Shown one piece after another: positions 1 through 9,502 of a DNA stretch of 45,561 nt. A program made the translations under genes and the position numbers. Each line of letters opens with the position of its first letter. The stretch's first letter is position 1. Where the stretch lies: the NCBI RefSeq assembly GCF_002142155.1, contig NZ_NASD01000021.1, positions 1 to 45,561 on the forward strand. Reading direction: 5' to 3'. The notes under the pieces are model-generated. The model did not search any database, was not told the DNA's origin, and saw only the letters and a program-made list of their open reading frames with translations. Source of the stretch: Gilliamella apis. Lineage in GTDB: Bacteria > Pseudomonadota > Gammaproteobacteria > Enterobacterales > Orbaceae.

Positions 1-62
1 ACCTAGTTATTCAATTAGGTGCCTCATATAATATATTATTTATCAATCAATATATGGCCATA

Positions 63-1010
63 TTATTCATTAATAAACAGATTTACTTGTTCGACATCTC
101 TAAATGCTAAGTCAACTTCTCTAATCGCTAACCTATAAGTATGATTTGGGTCGTTTTCTTCAGTGCATTTGTTATCACTATTATTTCTTTTTTTGTAAGT
201 ATCCGTGGAGATTATTTGATTATGTAATTTAGTAAACTCTTCTCCCTTTAAGGTAAAAAGGTTGTTCCAATCAGCTAGATGTTGTTTTACAAATTCTCGT
301 CCCTCATCACATTTAATATCAGCTATATTGATATTGGGAACAATATGTTTAGTTAAATCAGCATATTTTTTGGGTTGATTTGGAAACTGTAATGTTTTGA
401 GTTCTTCGTCAGTTTTAGCTAGATAATCAATAAAATCAGCTTCACGAAATAATTTATACCTTATTGGATCTGAAGAAGTACTTTTTTCAACGCTTATTTG
501 CTCTGGCAATTTATCATTTATACCATAACTCCATGCTACACCATATTTACCATAATATCTTTCAATAAATACATCATTAATAATTTTAACTGGAAGTTCT
601 ATATCCCACGGCTCGCCATTGATAGTCACTTGGAAAGTCTTTACGTTTTTGATCATTTCGTTTTTTCTTGTTTGACCCTTAGTAGAATAATAGGCTTGAT
701 ATATATAATAGTTAGATTGGGTCGGATTGATAAACCCATCATTATATGATTTCGTAGGTTTAACTATGAAGTTTAATGATTGACCATTATAAGTTAACTG
801 ATGTTTACCATATTCAAAGGTATGATTAACGCTTGATTTGGCCGGAATAACTAACTCATTACCATCAATTGATACTTTTATTTCCTTGTCGGTTGGATTA
901 TCTATTTGACGACTTATAGTATCTTCATGAGTGCTTGATTCGAAACAACCAACCAAAGAAAGGCTACATACCAAAAGCAAAGAATATTTCAATTTTTCCA
1001 TAACATTCAT
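63..1010 (-). CDS. Tandem paralogous lipoprotein A, unknown function
   Basis: I do not recognise the family. The N-terminus is a lipoprotein signal peptide: Met-Asn-Val-Met-Glu-Lys, a hydrophobic stretch, then lipobox LVGC with the lipidated Cys at residue 22, so the protein should be exported and membrane-anchored. The body aligns along its length with the neighbouring lipoprotein at 1161-2096; shared motifs include FEYGKH, INPTQSNY and a DNPT block near the mature N-terminus. The first ~75 mature residues look beta-rich and sandwich-like. An internal ATG at 1001 is an alternative start, and neither start has a clear Shine-Dalgarno. The pair is a recent tandem duplication that has diverged strongly. 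The gene is intact and no transmembrane helices follow the signal. Confidence 0.75.
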   Translation of the reverse strand: MNVMEKLKYSLLLVCSLSLVGCFESSTHEDTISRQIDNPTDKEIKVSIDGNELVIPAKSSVNHTFEYGKHQLTYNGQSLNFIVKPTKSYNDGFINPTQSNYYIYQAYYSTKGQTRKNEMIKNVKTFQVTINGEPWDIELPVKIINDVFIERYYGKYGVAWSYGINDKLPEQISVEKSTSSDPIRYKLFREADFIDYLAKTDEELKTLQFPNQPKKYADLTKHIVPNINIADIKCDEGREFVKQHLADWNNLFTLKGEEFTKLHNQIISTDTYKKRNNSDNKCTEENDPNHTYRLAIREVDLAFRDVEQVNLFINE

Positions 1011-1078
1011 TTATTTAATTTATATTTCAAGGATGCGAATCTTAACATAAAAAAAACGATGATGTTAACAGAAAAATT

Positions 1079-1117
1079 AAAAGGCACTAAACCTAATTGA
1101 AAGATTTAGTGCCTTTT
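1079..1117 (-). terminator. Intrinsic terminator between the two lipoproteins
   Basis: Perfect 13-bp inverted repeat (AAAAGGCACTAAA and its complement) at 1079-1091 and 1105-1117. On the minus strand it is followed by an AT-rich, T-containing tract. It lies 44 bp past the stop of the lipoprotein at 1161-2096 and ahead of the start of the downstream paralogue, so the two genes are probably separate transcripts. Confidence 0.7.
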
Positions 1118-1160
1118 ATTGTAATAATTAAATCTTTTAACAAAGAACAATTTTCAAATT

Positions 1161-2096
1161 TTATTTGACAATAAAAAAGTATATATCACGTCCTTTAGTT
1201 AAAGCTTCATCTAAAGGGCTAATAGCTTTTGAATAAGTTTGTTCAGGATCTTTATCTGTAGGACAAAGTTTTTTAGAATCACGTAAGGCAAGCATGCCAT
1301 CATATCCCCCTAATCCTTCATACTTACTGTCAAAATCACTTCCTGTTAAAGTAAAAAGTTGTTGCCATTTATCTAATGTATCCTGCAAATATTTTTTACC
1401 TTCATTACATGTAATACTTTCTAAATCAAGTTTCGGGAATACATACTGATTAATTTCAGACAATTTTTTAGGTTTATTAGGAAAACTAACTTCATCTTCC
1501 TCTTCTAACCAATCTTCTTTTAAAAACTTCAAATATTCACTTTCACGATACATTTTAATTTTACGAGCCTGATAAGATTGATTTTTATTAAGTTTTTCAG
1601 AAATTTCGTCTGGAATTTTTTCATCAATAGAGTAATCCCATCTATTATCTTCATCTTCAATAAAGAAATCATTAACCACTTTTACAGGAAGTTCAATCTG
1701 TACTTGCTCACCATCTATGATAACATCAACTTTATTAAGCGTTTTCTCATATAATTTGTCAAAGGTTTCATCACTAGTGTTGTCAGTTGCATAAATAAAA
1801 GTATGTAACATATAGTTGCTTTGGGTTGGATTAATAATGCCTGTACCATCAAATTTTACAGGTTTTACCACAATGTCAAACGACTCATTATTATAAGCTA
1901 AATTATGTTTACCATATTCGAAAGTATACTTAATTTTTGAGTTAGCAGGAATGACAACATCTTTACCATCAATTACTAACTTAATTTCATTGGCAGTAGG
2001 ATTATCAATTAAACGAACTTGTGAGGTAGGACCATTAAAACAGCTACAAAGTGTTATGCTGCAAGCTAATATAAGAGAGTATTTTATTTTTTTCAT
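1161..2096 (-). CDS. Tandem paralogous lipoprotein B, unknown function
   Basis: Paralogue of the lipoprotein at 63-1010, sharing FEYGKH, INPTQSNY, a conserved Lys/Asp-rich middle and a C-terminal segment with one conserved Cys (ITCNEGK against IKCDEGR). The signal peptide is short and basic, with lipobox LCSC and Cys19, predicting lipidation and export. The start is placed at the ATG at 2096; a GTG three bases upstream would add one residue. The protein is acidic, with an Asp/Glu cluster in the middle. No catalytic motif is visible. Tandem copies of a secreted lipoprotein can reflect antigenic or substrate diversification, but nothing in the sequence decides this. Confidence 0.75.
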   Translation of the reverse strand: MKKIKYSLILACSITLCSCFNGPTSQVRLIDNPTANEIKLVIDGKDVVIPANSKIKYTFEYGKHNLAYNNESFDIVVKPVKFDGTGIINPTQSNYMLHTFIYATDNTSDETFDKLYEKTLNKVDVIIDGEQVQIELPVKVVNDFFIEDEDNRWDYSIDEKIPDEISEKLNKNQSYQARKIKMYRESEYLKFLKEDWLEEEDEVSFPNKPKKLSEINQYVFPKLDLESITCNEGKKYLQDTLDKWQQLFTLTGSDFDSKYEGLGGYDGMLALRDSKKLCPTDKDPEQTYSKAISPLDEALTKGRDIYFFIVK

Positions 2097-2293
2097 CACA
2101 TTTAACTACTTTTTTAAATAATATTTATATCAAAGGGTCTAAATATTAACACAACGAATTTTAGAGTAAATCATCAAAATCTAAAACTTTTTATTAAAAA
2201 ATAATAAAATCAAATAGAGTCATTGATTTTATAACAACTAGCATCATAAATTTATTTTAATTATTTATAAATAATCAATATGATGTATAACAA

Positions 2294-2330
2294 TATAAAC
2301 TATTCTAATTTATTACTAGAATAGTTTATA
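2294..2330 (-). terminator. Hairpin terminator after the MetQ-like gene
   Basis: Perfect 14-bp inverted repeat TATAAACTATTCTA at 2294-2307 with its complement at 2317-2330, loop of 9. It starts 14 bp beyond the stop of the MetQ-like gene on the minus strand. The flanking T-run is weak, so termination strength is uncertain. Confidence 0.6.
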
Positions 2331-2343
2331 AATAATTATTTGC

Positions 2344-3168
2344 TTATTGTTGGGGCCAGATAAAACGACCTTTCGCATCAGGATCTTCACTAATGAATTT
2401 TTTAAGTGCATCTGATTGGTAAAGTTGTTTAACCTCTTGAGCCCATTTACTGTTCAAATTTTCTTTTTTTACTACAACCATTAATTCTAAATTAGGTGTT
2501 AACTTTTCTTGTACTAAAACATTATCAGCTGGAACTTTACTTAACCATGCAACACCACCTGGCATTATCGCATAATCAACTTCACCTAGAGTTCTAGGAA
2601 TTAATTCCGATAATATCGATTTAAATTTTAAATTATATCTATTTTCTGCTATGTCATTTAAATCTAATGTTCCCGATTTACTATCAGATTTTAAAGTAAT
2701 CCAATTTAAGCTTTGTAAGAATAATAATGATCTTGCCTTATTTGATGGATCATTGGGAATGACAATTGTTTGATCATTAGCTATTTCATCAATAGAATGA
2801 TGCAATTGAGAAAAAAGCGCAGCTGAAATAGAAGGAATATGGACTAAAGAAACAAGATCACTATTAGTTTCTTTATTATATACATCAAGATAAGCTTGAT
2901 GCTGTGCTGCACTAAGATCAATACTTCCTTCAACTAAAGCGGTATTTGAATCTCTAAGAGAGCTGAAATTTACCAATTTAACTTTATAACCTTTTTGTTC
3001 TAAAGCGGGCTTAACAACTTTTTCCATCATTATATTGTGCATACTTGGTGGCATACCAACTACGATCTCTTTTTTATCTTGTTGACTTTTTTGGGCTGAT
3101 TCTGATTTATTGTCACAACCAATTAAAGTCAAACCCAACAGCATAATTATGCAAATATATTTTTTCAT
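2344..3168 (-). CDS. MetQ/NlpA-family substrate-binding lipoprotein
   Basis: Periplasmic methionine-type substrate-binding lipoprotein of the NlpA (Lipoprotein_9) family. A lipoprotein signal with lipobox LIGC places lipidated Cys18 at the outer face of the membrane. The mature part begins with the family's VVGMPP-type strand, followed by NFSSLRDSNTALVEGSIDLSAAQHQAYLD, given here only as a landmark for the ligand-binding lobe, and IVIPNDPSNKARSLLFLQ. The ATG at 3168 is chosen because AGGGAG lies five bases upstream; a GTG at 3174 would overlap that ribosome-binding site. Length about 274 residues is normal. No MetN or MetI gene adjoins it, so it is an orphan binding protein, as E. coli NlpA is. 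The ligand (methionine, another amino acid or a small peptide) is not decided by sequence. Confidence 0.88.
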   Translation of the reverse strand: MKKYICIIMLLGLTLIGCDNKSESAQKSQQDKKEIVVGMPPSMHNIMMEKVVKPALEQKGYKVKLVNFSSLRDSNTALVEGSIDLSAAQHQAYLDVYNKETNSDLVSLVHIPSISAALFSQLHHSIDEIANDQTIVIPNDPSNKARSLLFLQSLNWITLKSDSKSGTLDLNDIAENRYNLKFKSILSELIPRTLGEVDYAIMPGGVAWLSKVPADNVLVQEKLTPNLELMVVVKKENLNSKWAQEVKQLYQSDALKKFISEDPDAKGRFIWPQQ

Positions 3169-3306
3169 TATCACTCCCTATTTCAATCAGTAAAATAATC
3201 TAATTGAACAACTGATTCTATTATTTAGAAATAACATTATAGATAGTGATTAACTATTAGGATAATACGAAAAAATTATATCTATATTCATATTAGATAT
3301 ATGCAA

Positions 3307-4293
3307 TTATTCTTTAGTTTTAGCTAAGTTTGAGATAGCATTTTCAACCGACTGCTCAGCCAAATTTTCTTTTAACCATCTTACAAAAGCTTTAACTTTG
3401 GGATTTCTTCCCTTGGAAGCAGAAACAACATAGTAACGTTGTTTGCATGTTAACGTCATATTTGGAAAGGGAGTAACTAACTCCTTTGATTCAACATATT
3501 TATTGATAATATGTTTTCTTCCCATAGCAATACCTGAATGATTAATCGCCGCGACGATAGCTAAATCGGATCGATCAAATAACATTGTAGGTAAATCTTC
3601 AAAATCTAGATCAATATTAAAGTGCTTCACCCAAGATTGCCATTCGTCGAAGTTGGTATCATACCCCCAAGCTTGATTATCATGTATTATTAAGCAATTT
3701 TTTAGATTTTCAATATTTTCAGTAAGTTGATGATATTCCGCATATTGAGGGCTACACACTGGTACAATCGTTTCATTCATTAAATGATAAACATCCAAGT
3801 CGTTATACTCTAAATCATCAAAATAAATAGCTAAATCAATACGATGACGATCAAAATTGATTATTTCATTACCTGTTAATATATTCAAGATAATATAAGG
3901 ATGTTTCTTGTTAAATTCTGATATTCTTGGAACAAGCCAGCCTTGCGCAAAGGAAGGACGCGAATAAATGGTCAACGGCCCGATTAATTCCTGACTCTTT
4001 ATTTCAAAGATTTCTTTATTTAGTATCGACAAGGACTTTTTTAAAATATTAAATAAATTTTCACCATCAGGGGTCAACTCAATACGGCGATGAAACCGGT
4101 TAAATAGCTTAAAATTTAATTCTTCTTCAAGCTTATTAATTTGATGGCTAACGGCACTCGGAGTAATACATAATTCTTCCGCTGCGCGCATAAAGGAATT
4201 ATATCGTGCAACTGCTTCAAAAGTGTGGAATTTAGCTAATTGATATCCTGATATCAATCGGTTAGTGGTAATAAAACGATCATCATCAAACAT
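3307..4293 (-). CDS. dsdC: D-serine-responsive LysR activator DsdC
   Basis: LysR-type transcriptional activator of the divergent dsdX-dsdA genes. An N-terminal winged helix-turn-helix (about residues 20-80, with the ITPSAVSHQINKLEEEL recognition segment) is followed by a two-lobed effector domain. It follows E. coli DsdC closely: the YSRPSFAQGWLVP stretch, LTGNEIINFDRH, DLAIYFDD, and the FDRSDLAIVAA and AMGRKHI motifs all have counterparts. Length 328 is usual (E. coli about 311). The start is supported by AAGGA just upstream. Divergent placement with a 213-bp shared control region is the classical dsd arrangement. In E. coli the protein binds D-serine and activates dsdXA together with CRP. 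Confidence 0.93.
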   Translation of the reverse strand: MFDDDRFITTNRLISGYQLAKFHTFEAVARYNSFMRAAEELCITPSAVSHQINKLEEELNFKLFNRFHRRIELTPDGENLFNILKKSLSILNKEIFEIKSQELIGPLTIYSRPSFAQGWLVPRISEFNKKHPYIILNILTGNEIINFDRHRIDLAIYFDDLEYNDLDVYHLMNETIVPVCSPQYAEYHQLTENIENLKNCLIIHDNQAWGYDTNFDEWQSWVKHFNIDLDFEDLPTMLFDRSDLAIVAAINHSGIAMGRKHIINKYVESKELVTPFPNMTLTCKQRYYVVSASKGRNPKVKAFVRWLKENLAEQSVENAISNLAKTKE

Positions 4294-4323
4294 TGTACAT
4301 CCTTCCTTACCTATTTTCTTAAC

Positions 4324-4344
4324 ATTTAACTAAAAATGTTAAAT
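4324..4344. promoter_or_regulatory. Candidate DsdC operator (inverted repeat)
   Basis: Perfect interrupted palindrome ATTTAAC-N7-GTTAAAT directly upstream of dsdC in the dsdC/dsdX divergent region. Its size and symmetry suit a LysR-family dimer site. A half-match to a CRP site (TGTGA near 4423) lies further toward dsdX. Assignment is by position and symmetry only. Confidence 0.4.
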
Positions 4345-4506
4345 CAAATACAATTAATTAAATTAATGATTGTTACTTTCTTACAGCCTGACACTTATTC
4401 AACCGAATCTTATTCATGTGAACATGATTTATAATCATTTGTCAGTTATCTCTCCATAAAATCTAATACACGGTAATTTTTACTTTAATTATAATAGGAA
4501 AACATT

Positions 4507-5844
4507 ATGGATTCACAAATTTGGGTTTTAGGTGTTTTAATAACGAGTATTTTATTAATTGTAATAAGTATTATCAAATTTAAACTTCATCCGTTTTTAG
4601 CCTTATTATTATCCAGTTTTTACGTAGGTGCATTAATGGGAATGAAGCCATTGGCAATGATTTCTTCAATCGAAGATGGTATTGGTGGTACACTTGGCTT
4701 TTTAGCGGCAGTAATTGGTTTAGGTACCATTCTAGGAAAAATGATGGAAATATCAGGTGCAGCTGAACGCATCGGTATTACCTTACAAAAATGCCGCTTT
4801 TTATCACCAGATGTTATTATGGTATTGATTGGTATGATTTGTGGTATAACGTTATTTGTTGAGGTCGGCGTTGTACTTTTAATACCATTAGCATTTTCAA
4901 TTGCTAAAAAAACCAAAACTTCATTATTAATGTTAGCGATTCCATTATGTACTGCACTAATGGCCGTTCATTGTATTGTTCCTCCTCATCCAGCTGCATT
5001 ATATGTCACTAATGCTTTAGGTGCTGATATTGGTAGCGTTATTTTATATGGATTAATTATTGGAATAATCGCATCATTATCTGGAGGTCCTATTTTTTTA
5101 AGAATGATCAAAAATAGAATTCCATTTAAAGCTGTACCGGAACAATTTTCAGATCTAAAAGTAAGAACTGAAGAAGAACTGCCTTCATTAGGTGCAACAT
5201 TGTTTACAGTATTATTACCCATTTTTCTCATGCTGATAAAAACAACTGCTGAGTTGAACATGGATAAAAACACTTCGATTTATACTGTTTTAGAATTTAT
5301 CGGTAATCCTATTACCGCTATGTTTATAGCAGCATTTGTTGCCTATTATATGCTAGGTCTAAGACGTGACATGAAAATGTCTGACCTACTCAATAAAACT
5401 GAAGATTGCTTTTCATCAATTGCCAATATTTTATTAATTATCGGTGCTGGCGGTGCATTTAATGGTATTTTAAAAGCGAGTGGCTTGAGCGATAGTTTAG
5501 CAAGTATTTTATCCCATTTAGATATGCATCCAATTTTATTGGCGTGGTTAGTAGCAATAATTTTGCATGCTGCAGTAGGTTCAGCGACAGTTGCAATGAT
5601 GGGCGCCACAGCAATCGTATCACCGATGCTAGCTCTTTATCCTAATATCAGTCCTGAAATCATTACATTGGCTATAGGTTCGGGTGCTATTGGTTGTACA
5701 ATAGTTACCGATTCATTATTTTGGCTTGTTAAGCAATATTGTGGAGCGACAATGAGTGAAATTTTAAAATACTATACCACCGCAACATTCATTGCTTCAG
5801 TAGTTGCATTAATGGGTACTTTTTTATTATCTAATTTTATTTAG
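4507..5844 (+). CDS. dsdX: D-serine permease DsdX (GntP family)
   Basis: Inner-membrane proton-coupled D-serine importer of the gluconate permease (GntP) family. At 445 residues it matches E. coli DsdX in length. It shows about 12 hydrophobic segments and the family landmarks [19 protein letters not shown] in the first third, the VPPHPAAL motif near residue 160, and the conserved glycine-rich [16 protein letters not shown] near residue 360. AGGA precedes the ATG. It lies 20 bp upstream of dsdA, with which it must form an operon, and diverges from dsdC. Other GntP substrates (gluconate, fructuronate) are unlikely in this setting. Confidence 0.93.
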   Translation: MDSQIWVLGVLITSILLIVISIIKFKLHPFLALLLSSFYVGALMGMKPLAMISSIEDGIGGTLGFLAAVIGLGTILGKMMEISGAAERIGITLQKCRFLSPDVIMVLIGMICGITLFVEVGVVLLIPLAFSIAKKTKTSLLMLAIPLCTALMAVHCIVPPHPAALYVTNALGADIGSVILYGLIIGIIASLSGGPIFLRMIKNRIPFKAVPEQFSDLKVRTEEELPSLGATLFTVLLPIFLMLIKTTAELNMDKNTSIYTVLEFIGNPITAMFIAAFVAYYMLGLRRDMKMSDLLNKTEDCFSSIANILLIIGAGGAFNGILKASGLSDSLASILSHLDMHPILLAWLVAIILHAAVGSATVAMMGATAIVSPMLALYPNISPEIITLAIGSGAIGCTIVTDSLFWLVKQYCGATMSEILKYYTTATFIASVVALMGTFLLSNFI

Positions 5845-5864
5845 ATATCTTTCAAGGAGCGAAT

Positions 5865-7196
5865 ATGAATCAAATAGAGATAAAAACACTTATTGCCGAT
5901 AAACCGTTAGTAGAAAATTTAATTAAACTTCAACCAAGCTGTTGGTTTAATCCTAATACCACTACTTTAGCAATCGGTCTTCCTTACGTTGGACTAGATC
6001 AAACGGATATAAAAAAAGCGAGTGAACGATTAAAACGTTTCGCACCATATTTATCATTAGCTTTCCCTGAAACAGCTATAACCAAGGGTTTTATTGAATC
6101 ACAGTTAGTTGAAATTACTAATATGAAAAAAGCCCTTGAAGCCAGATATAATGTTGATATCGCAGGTAAGCTTTATTTGAAAAAAGATAGTCATTTACCA
6201 ATTTCTGGCTCAATTAAAGCTCGAGGTGGTATTTATGAAGTCTTAACTCACGCTGAAAAACTAGCCATTGAAAATGGACTATTATCAGAACAAGATGATT
6301 ACAGCAAATTATATTCTGATAAATTTAAACAGTTTTTTAGTCAGTATAGTATTGCTGTAGGTTCAACAGGTAACCTTGGTTTATCAATTGGCATAATGAG
6401 TGCTAAACTCGGATTTAAAGTTAGCGTACATATGTCTGCTGATGCTCGAGAATGGAAAAAACAGAAATTACGTGATCATGGTGTTAATGTTGTTGAGTAT
6501 GAGCAAGATTATGGTGTTGCGGTTCAACAAGGCCGTAAAGCGGCAGAGTCTGATCCAAAATGTTTCTTTATCGATGATGAAAATTCTACTACCCTATTTT
6601 TAGGATATTCAGTCGCCGGTGAACGCTTAAAGCAACAATTCAATGAACAAGGAATTAAAGTTGATAAAGATCATCCACTTTTTGTCTATTTACCATGTGG
6701 TGTAGGCGGTGGACCTGGCGGTGTTGCTTTTGGTTTAAAAATGGCATTCGGTGATAATGTACACTGTATTTTTGCTGAACCAACACATTCACCGTGTATG
6801 TTACTAGGGGTTTATACTGGTCTACACGACAAAATTTCGGTACAAGACATCGGAATTGATAATATTACCGCCGCAGATGGATTGGCTGTTGGTCGTGCAT
6901 CTGGATTTGTTGGACGAGCCATGGAACGTCTGTTAGATGGATATTATACCTTGTCGGATCAGGAAATGTATGATTTGCTAGTACTACTGGATAAAACTGA
7001 ACACATTCAACTTGAACCGTCTGCCCTTGCCGGTATGCAAGGTCCGGTAGTTGTAACTAACAACTCGGAATATTTAGAACGTATGCAATTCACTCCTCAA
7101 CAATTACAAAATGCAACTCATTTAGTATGGGCAACTGGCGGTGGAATGGTACCGAAAGAAGAGATGCAAAAATATTTAAATTCAGGAAAAATTTAG
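5865..7196 (+). CDS. dsdA: D-serine dehydratase DsdA
   Basis: Pyridoxal-phosphate enzyme that deaminates D-serine to pyruvate and ammonia, detoxifying it and yielding carbon and nitrogen. The PLP-binding Lys is Lys118 in SGSIKARGG, the same number as in E. coli. The GSTGNLGLS loop and the glycine-rich [10 protein letters not shown] phosphate-binding segment are present. Length 443 against 442 in E. coli. AAGGAG sits at optimal spacing before the ATG. It is the second gene of dsdXA. All key motifs are intact, so the pathway looks functional. Confidence 0.96.
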   Translation: MNQIEIKTLIADKPLVENLIKLQPSCWFNPNTTTLAIGLPYVGLDQTDIKKASERLKRFAPYLSLAFPETAITKGFIESQLVEITNMKKALEARYNVDIAGKLYLKKDSHLPISGSIKARGGIYEVLTHAEKLAIENGLLSEQDDYSKLYSDKFKQFFSQYSIAVGSTGNLGLSIGIMSAKLGFKVSVHMSADAREWKKQKLRDHGVNVVEYEQDYGVAVQQGRKAAESDPKCFFIDDENSTTLFLGYSVAGERLKQQFNEQGIKVDKDHPLFVYLPCGVGGGPGGVAFGLKMAFGDNVHCIFAEPTHSPCMLLGVYTGLHDKISVQDIGIDNITAADGLAVGRASGFVGRAMERLLDGYYTLSDQEMYDLLVLLDKTEHIQLEPSALAGMQGPVVVTNNSEYLERMQFTPQQLQNATHLVWATGGGMVPKEEMQKYLNSGKI

Positions 7197-7202
7197 TGAC
7201 TG

Positions 7203-7237
7203 TTACTGACAAATATCTCAATGATATTTGTCAGTAA
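7203..7237. terminator. Bidirectional terminator dsdA / aldo-keto reductase
   Basis: Perfect 15-bp inverted repeat TTACTGACAAATATC at 7203-7217 and its complement at 7223-7237 with a 5-base loop, between the convergent stops of dsdA and the aldo/keto reductase. AT-rich tracts lie on both sides. Confidence 0.75.
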
Positions 7238-7262
7238 ATTTAATTTTATACATTGTGACTAA

Positions 7263-8225
7263 TTAAAGTGCTCCGACAATACGATGAGGCAAGTAAAGTT
7301 CTTCAAGATAAGCAATATCATCCTTAGTTAATGAAAGCTTTAATGCGCCTACCGCATCATCCAAATACAGAGTTTTGGTTGCCCCAATGATCGGCGAAGC
7401 TACGCCTTTGGCAAATTGCCATGCCAGAGCAACTTGCGTCATGGTTACTGCATATTTTTGCGCAATTTCATTAACCCTTTTCACTATATTCATGTCGATT
7501 TGTTGCGTACTATCGTATTTAGCAACTGCAGTTTTATCAGTCTTACTACGTAGAGTATTGGTCTGCCATTCTAATCGGGAAAGTCTACCTGCAGCTAAAG
7601 GGCTATAAGGAGTTAATGAAACATTGAATTGCTTACAGACAGGAATCAATTCTCTTTCATCTTCACGATATAATAAATTATAGTGATTCTGCATCGAAAC
7701 AAACGGCGTCCAACCATTTTGTTTAGCGACTAATTGCATATTATAAAATTGATAACCATACATCGCAGAAGCACCTAATGCTCGTACTTTACCACTCTGA
7801 ACTAAATGGTGTAACGCAGCCATGGTTTCCTCAATCGGTGTACTGTAATCGAAACGATGGATAATATATAAATCAACATAATCGGTACCTAATCGTCTCA
7901 GGGATCCTTCAATTTCTCGCTCAATTGCTGTTTTAGATAAATGCCCTTCATTAAAATAGACTTTAGTAGCCAGTATTACTTTGTCTCGAGCTATATTTCG
8001 TTTAATCGCTCTTCCTACATATTCTTCACTAGTACCACTAGAGTATGTATTTGCTGTATCAATAAAGTTAATTCCTAGATCTAAGGCATGTTTAATGATT
8101 GTTTCACTTTGTTCTGGATTAAGTGTCCAATCATGCATTTTACTGGCAGGATCGCCAAAACTCATACACCCTAAACAAAATCGTGAGACTTCAATATCAG
8201 AATTACCTAATTTTATATAATCCAT
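7263..8225 (-). CDS. Aldo/keto reductase, YajO/Tas-like
   Basis: Cytosolic NADPH-dependent aldo/keto reductase, TIM-barrel fold, 320 residues. The catalytic tetrad is readable as Asp56, Tyr61, Lys88 and His123 (DTANTYSSG, ATKVYF, YIIHRFD). The C-terminal IIGATKTLYLDDAVGA segment matches the cofactor-binding part of the YajO/Tas subgroup. TTAGGAGAG precedes the ATG. A LysR regulator starts divergently 161 bp away, which suggests a substrate-responsive pair. The physiological substrate cannot be read from the sequence; small aldehydes or sugar-derived carbonyls are usual for the family. Confidence 0.88.
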   Translation of the reverse strand: MDYIKLGNSDIEVSRFCLGCMSFGDPASKMHDWTLNPEQSETIIKHALDLGINFIDTANTYSSGTSEEYVGRAIKRNIARDKVILATKVYFNEGHLSKTAIEREIEGSLRRLGTDYVDLYIIHRFDYSTPIEETMAALHHLVQSGKVRALGASAMYGYQFYNMQLVAKQNGWTPFVSMQNHYNLLYREDERELIPVCKQFNVSLTPYSPLAAGRLSRLEWQTNTLRSKTDKTAVAKYDSTQQIDMNIVKRVNEIAQKYAVTMTQVALAWQFAKGVASPIIGATKTLYLDDAVGALKLSLTKDDIAYLEELYLPHRIVGAL

Positions 8226-8351
8226 ACTTTCTCTCCTAACTAGCTAATAATAGATTGATTAACTTAATAAATTGTTAAAAATTCAATCTTAGTTATGAGT
8301 ATTTTATCGTTAACTTTTATTGAGATAAACGTGTTGTTCATTTATAGTATC

Positions 8352-8366
8352 ATGAATTAAATTCAT
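8352..8366. promoter_or_regulatory. Candidate LysR operator (T-N11-A palindrome)
   Basis: Palindrome ATGAATT-A-AATTCAT in the 161-bp divergent region, 20 bp upstream of the LysR gene. It contains the T-N11-A core typical of LysR binding sites. Sequence-only prediction. Confidence 0.4.
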
Positions 8367-8386
8367 TAATTGTCTATTTATATCCT

Positions 8387-9268
8387 ATGTATAACTATAA
8401 TGAACTAAGTTATTTTATTACTATAGCTAAAGCAAAAAGCTTTGTTGGTGCAGCCAAATCTTTAGGTGTTTCGTCATCTGCACTAAGTCATAGCATGCGA
8501 AACTTAGAAACACGTTTGAGTTTACGGCTATTTAATCGTACGACTAGAAGCCTTTCATTAACAGAGGCAGGAGAACAACTTTATAAACAAATATCCCCTT
8601 TATATCGACAAATCAATGAAGAAGTTGCCGCTCTTGGTGATTACCTTGATACTCCATCGGGTACCATTAGAATTAATGCATCGAATATTGCTATTGAAAA
8701 TTTTATATACCCTAAATTAAGCCAATTTTCACTACGCTATCCACAAATTAAAATTGAAATTCAATGTGACAATAACTTAGTTGATATTGTCAAACAAGGT
8801 TTCGATATGGGCTGCCGAATCGGTAATGATTTGGCAAAAGAGATGATAGCAGTAAAAATATCAGATCCATTGCGAATGGCTTTAGTGGCTAGTCCTGATT
8901 ATTTGCATCAGAGAATAAGACCAAAACAGATAAATGATTTAGATCAACATTTATTAATTGGCAAAAAAGTTTCAACCCAATATGGAATGGAATCGATATG
9001 GGAGTTTGCCGATAAAGGTAATATTATTCAATATCACCCTATTTCTCACTTCACAATCAATAATCATTTAAGAAAACAAGCTACTCTTGATGGTTTAGGT
9101 ATTAGTTGGATTGGTTATCCGGATGTAAAAAATGAATTAGCATCAGGACAACTTATAGAATTACTACCTGAATATTCAATTACATATGAACCTTTTTATA
9201 TTTATTATCCAAGTCGCAAGGGGCATTCAAATGTATTTAGACTAGTATTAGAAGCATTAAAAAACTAG
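8387..9268 (+). CDS. LysR-family regulator (CrgA/AaeR type)
   Basis: 293-residue LysR-type regulator. The N-terminal winged helix-turn-helix (residues 1-62) reads LGVSSSALSHSMRNLETRL and LFNRTTRSLSLTEAG, typical of the subgroup that controls divergent oxidoreductase or efflux genes. The periplasmic-binding-protein-like effector domain follows. It faces away from the aldo/keto reductase at 7263-8225 and is its likely regulator; the shared spacer holds a LysR-type palindrome. No strong Shine-Dalgarno precedes the ATG. Confidence 0.88.
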   Translation: MYNYNELSYFITIAKAKSFVGAAKSLGVSSSALSHSMRNLETRLSLRLFNRTTRSLSLTEAGEQLYKQISPLYRQINEEVAALGDYLDTPSGTIRINASNIAIENFIYPKLSQFSLRYPQIKIEIQCDNNLVDIVKQGFDMGCRIGNDLAKEMIAVKISDPLRMALVASPDYLHQRIRPKQINDLDQHLLIGKKVSTQYGMESIWEFADKGNIIQYHPISHFTINNHLRKQATLDGLGISWIGYPDVKNELASGQLIELLPEYSITYEPFYIYYPSRKGHSNVFRLVLEALKN

Positions 9269-9453
9269 TTTAGTTTCAATATGGTTGATAAAAAATGACA
9301 TGAAAAATTAATATTAAAATCTACAAATAATTTTATGTTTAATATTCGTTGTATAGTACATTAAAATGAAGCTTAGATAAGTTTAAAAATAAATTTTTTT
9401 CTTATGTTAAATAATGTATTGAACTTTATCGATATTAGATAATATCAGCTTAA

Positions 9454-9487
9454 ATAATTAGTTATTTAACAAAAAATAACTAATTAT
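9454..9487 (-). terminator. Hairpin terminator of the flavin oxidoreductase
   Basis: Perfect 13-bp AT-rich inverted repeat at 9454-9466 and 9475-9487, 16 bp past the minus-strand stop at 9503. The rest of 9269-9502 shows no coding potential. Confidence 0.55.
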
Positions 9488-9502
9488 CTTGCTGGCGCTA
9501 TG

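Noticed and set aside
1-20. Short inverted repeat ACCTA..TAGGT at the window start
   Set aside because: The stem is only five bases and cut by the window edge, so a terminator call cannot be supported.
4620-5609. Long minus-strand frames opposite dsdX
   Set aside because: Low-complexity shadows of the hydrophobic permease gene; no start signals.
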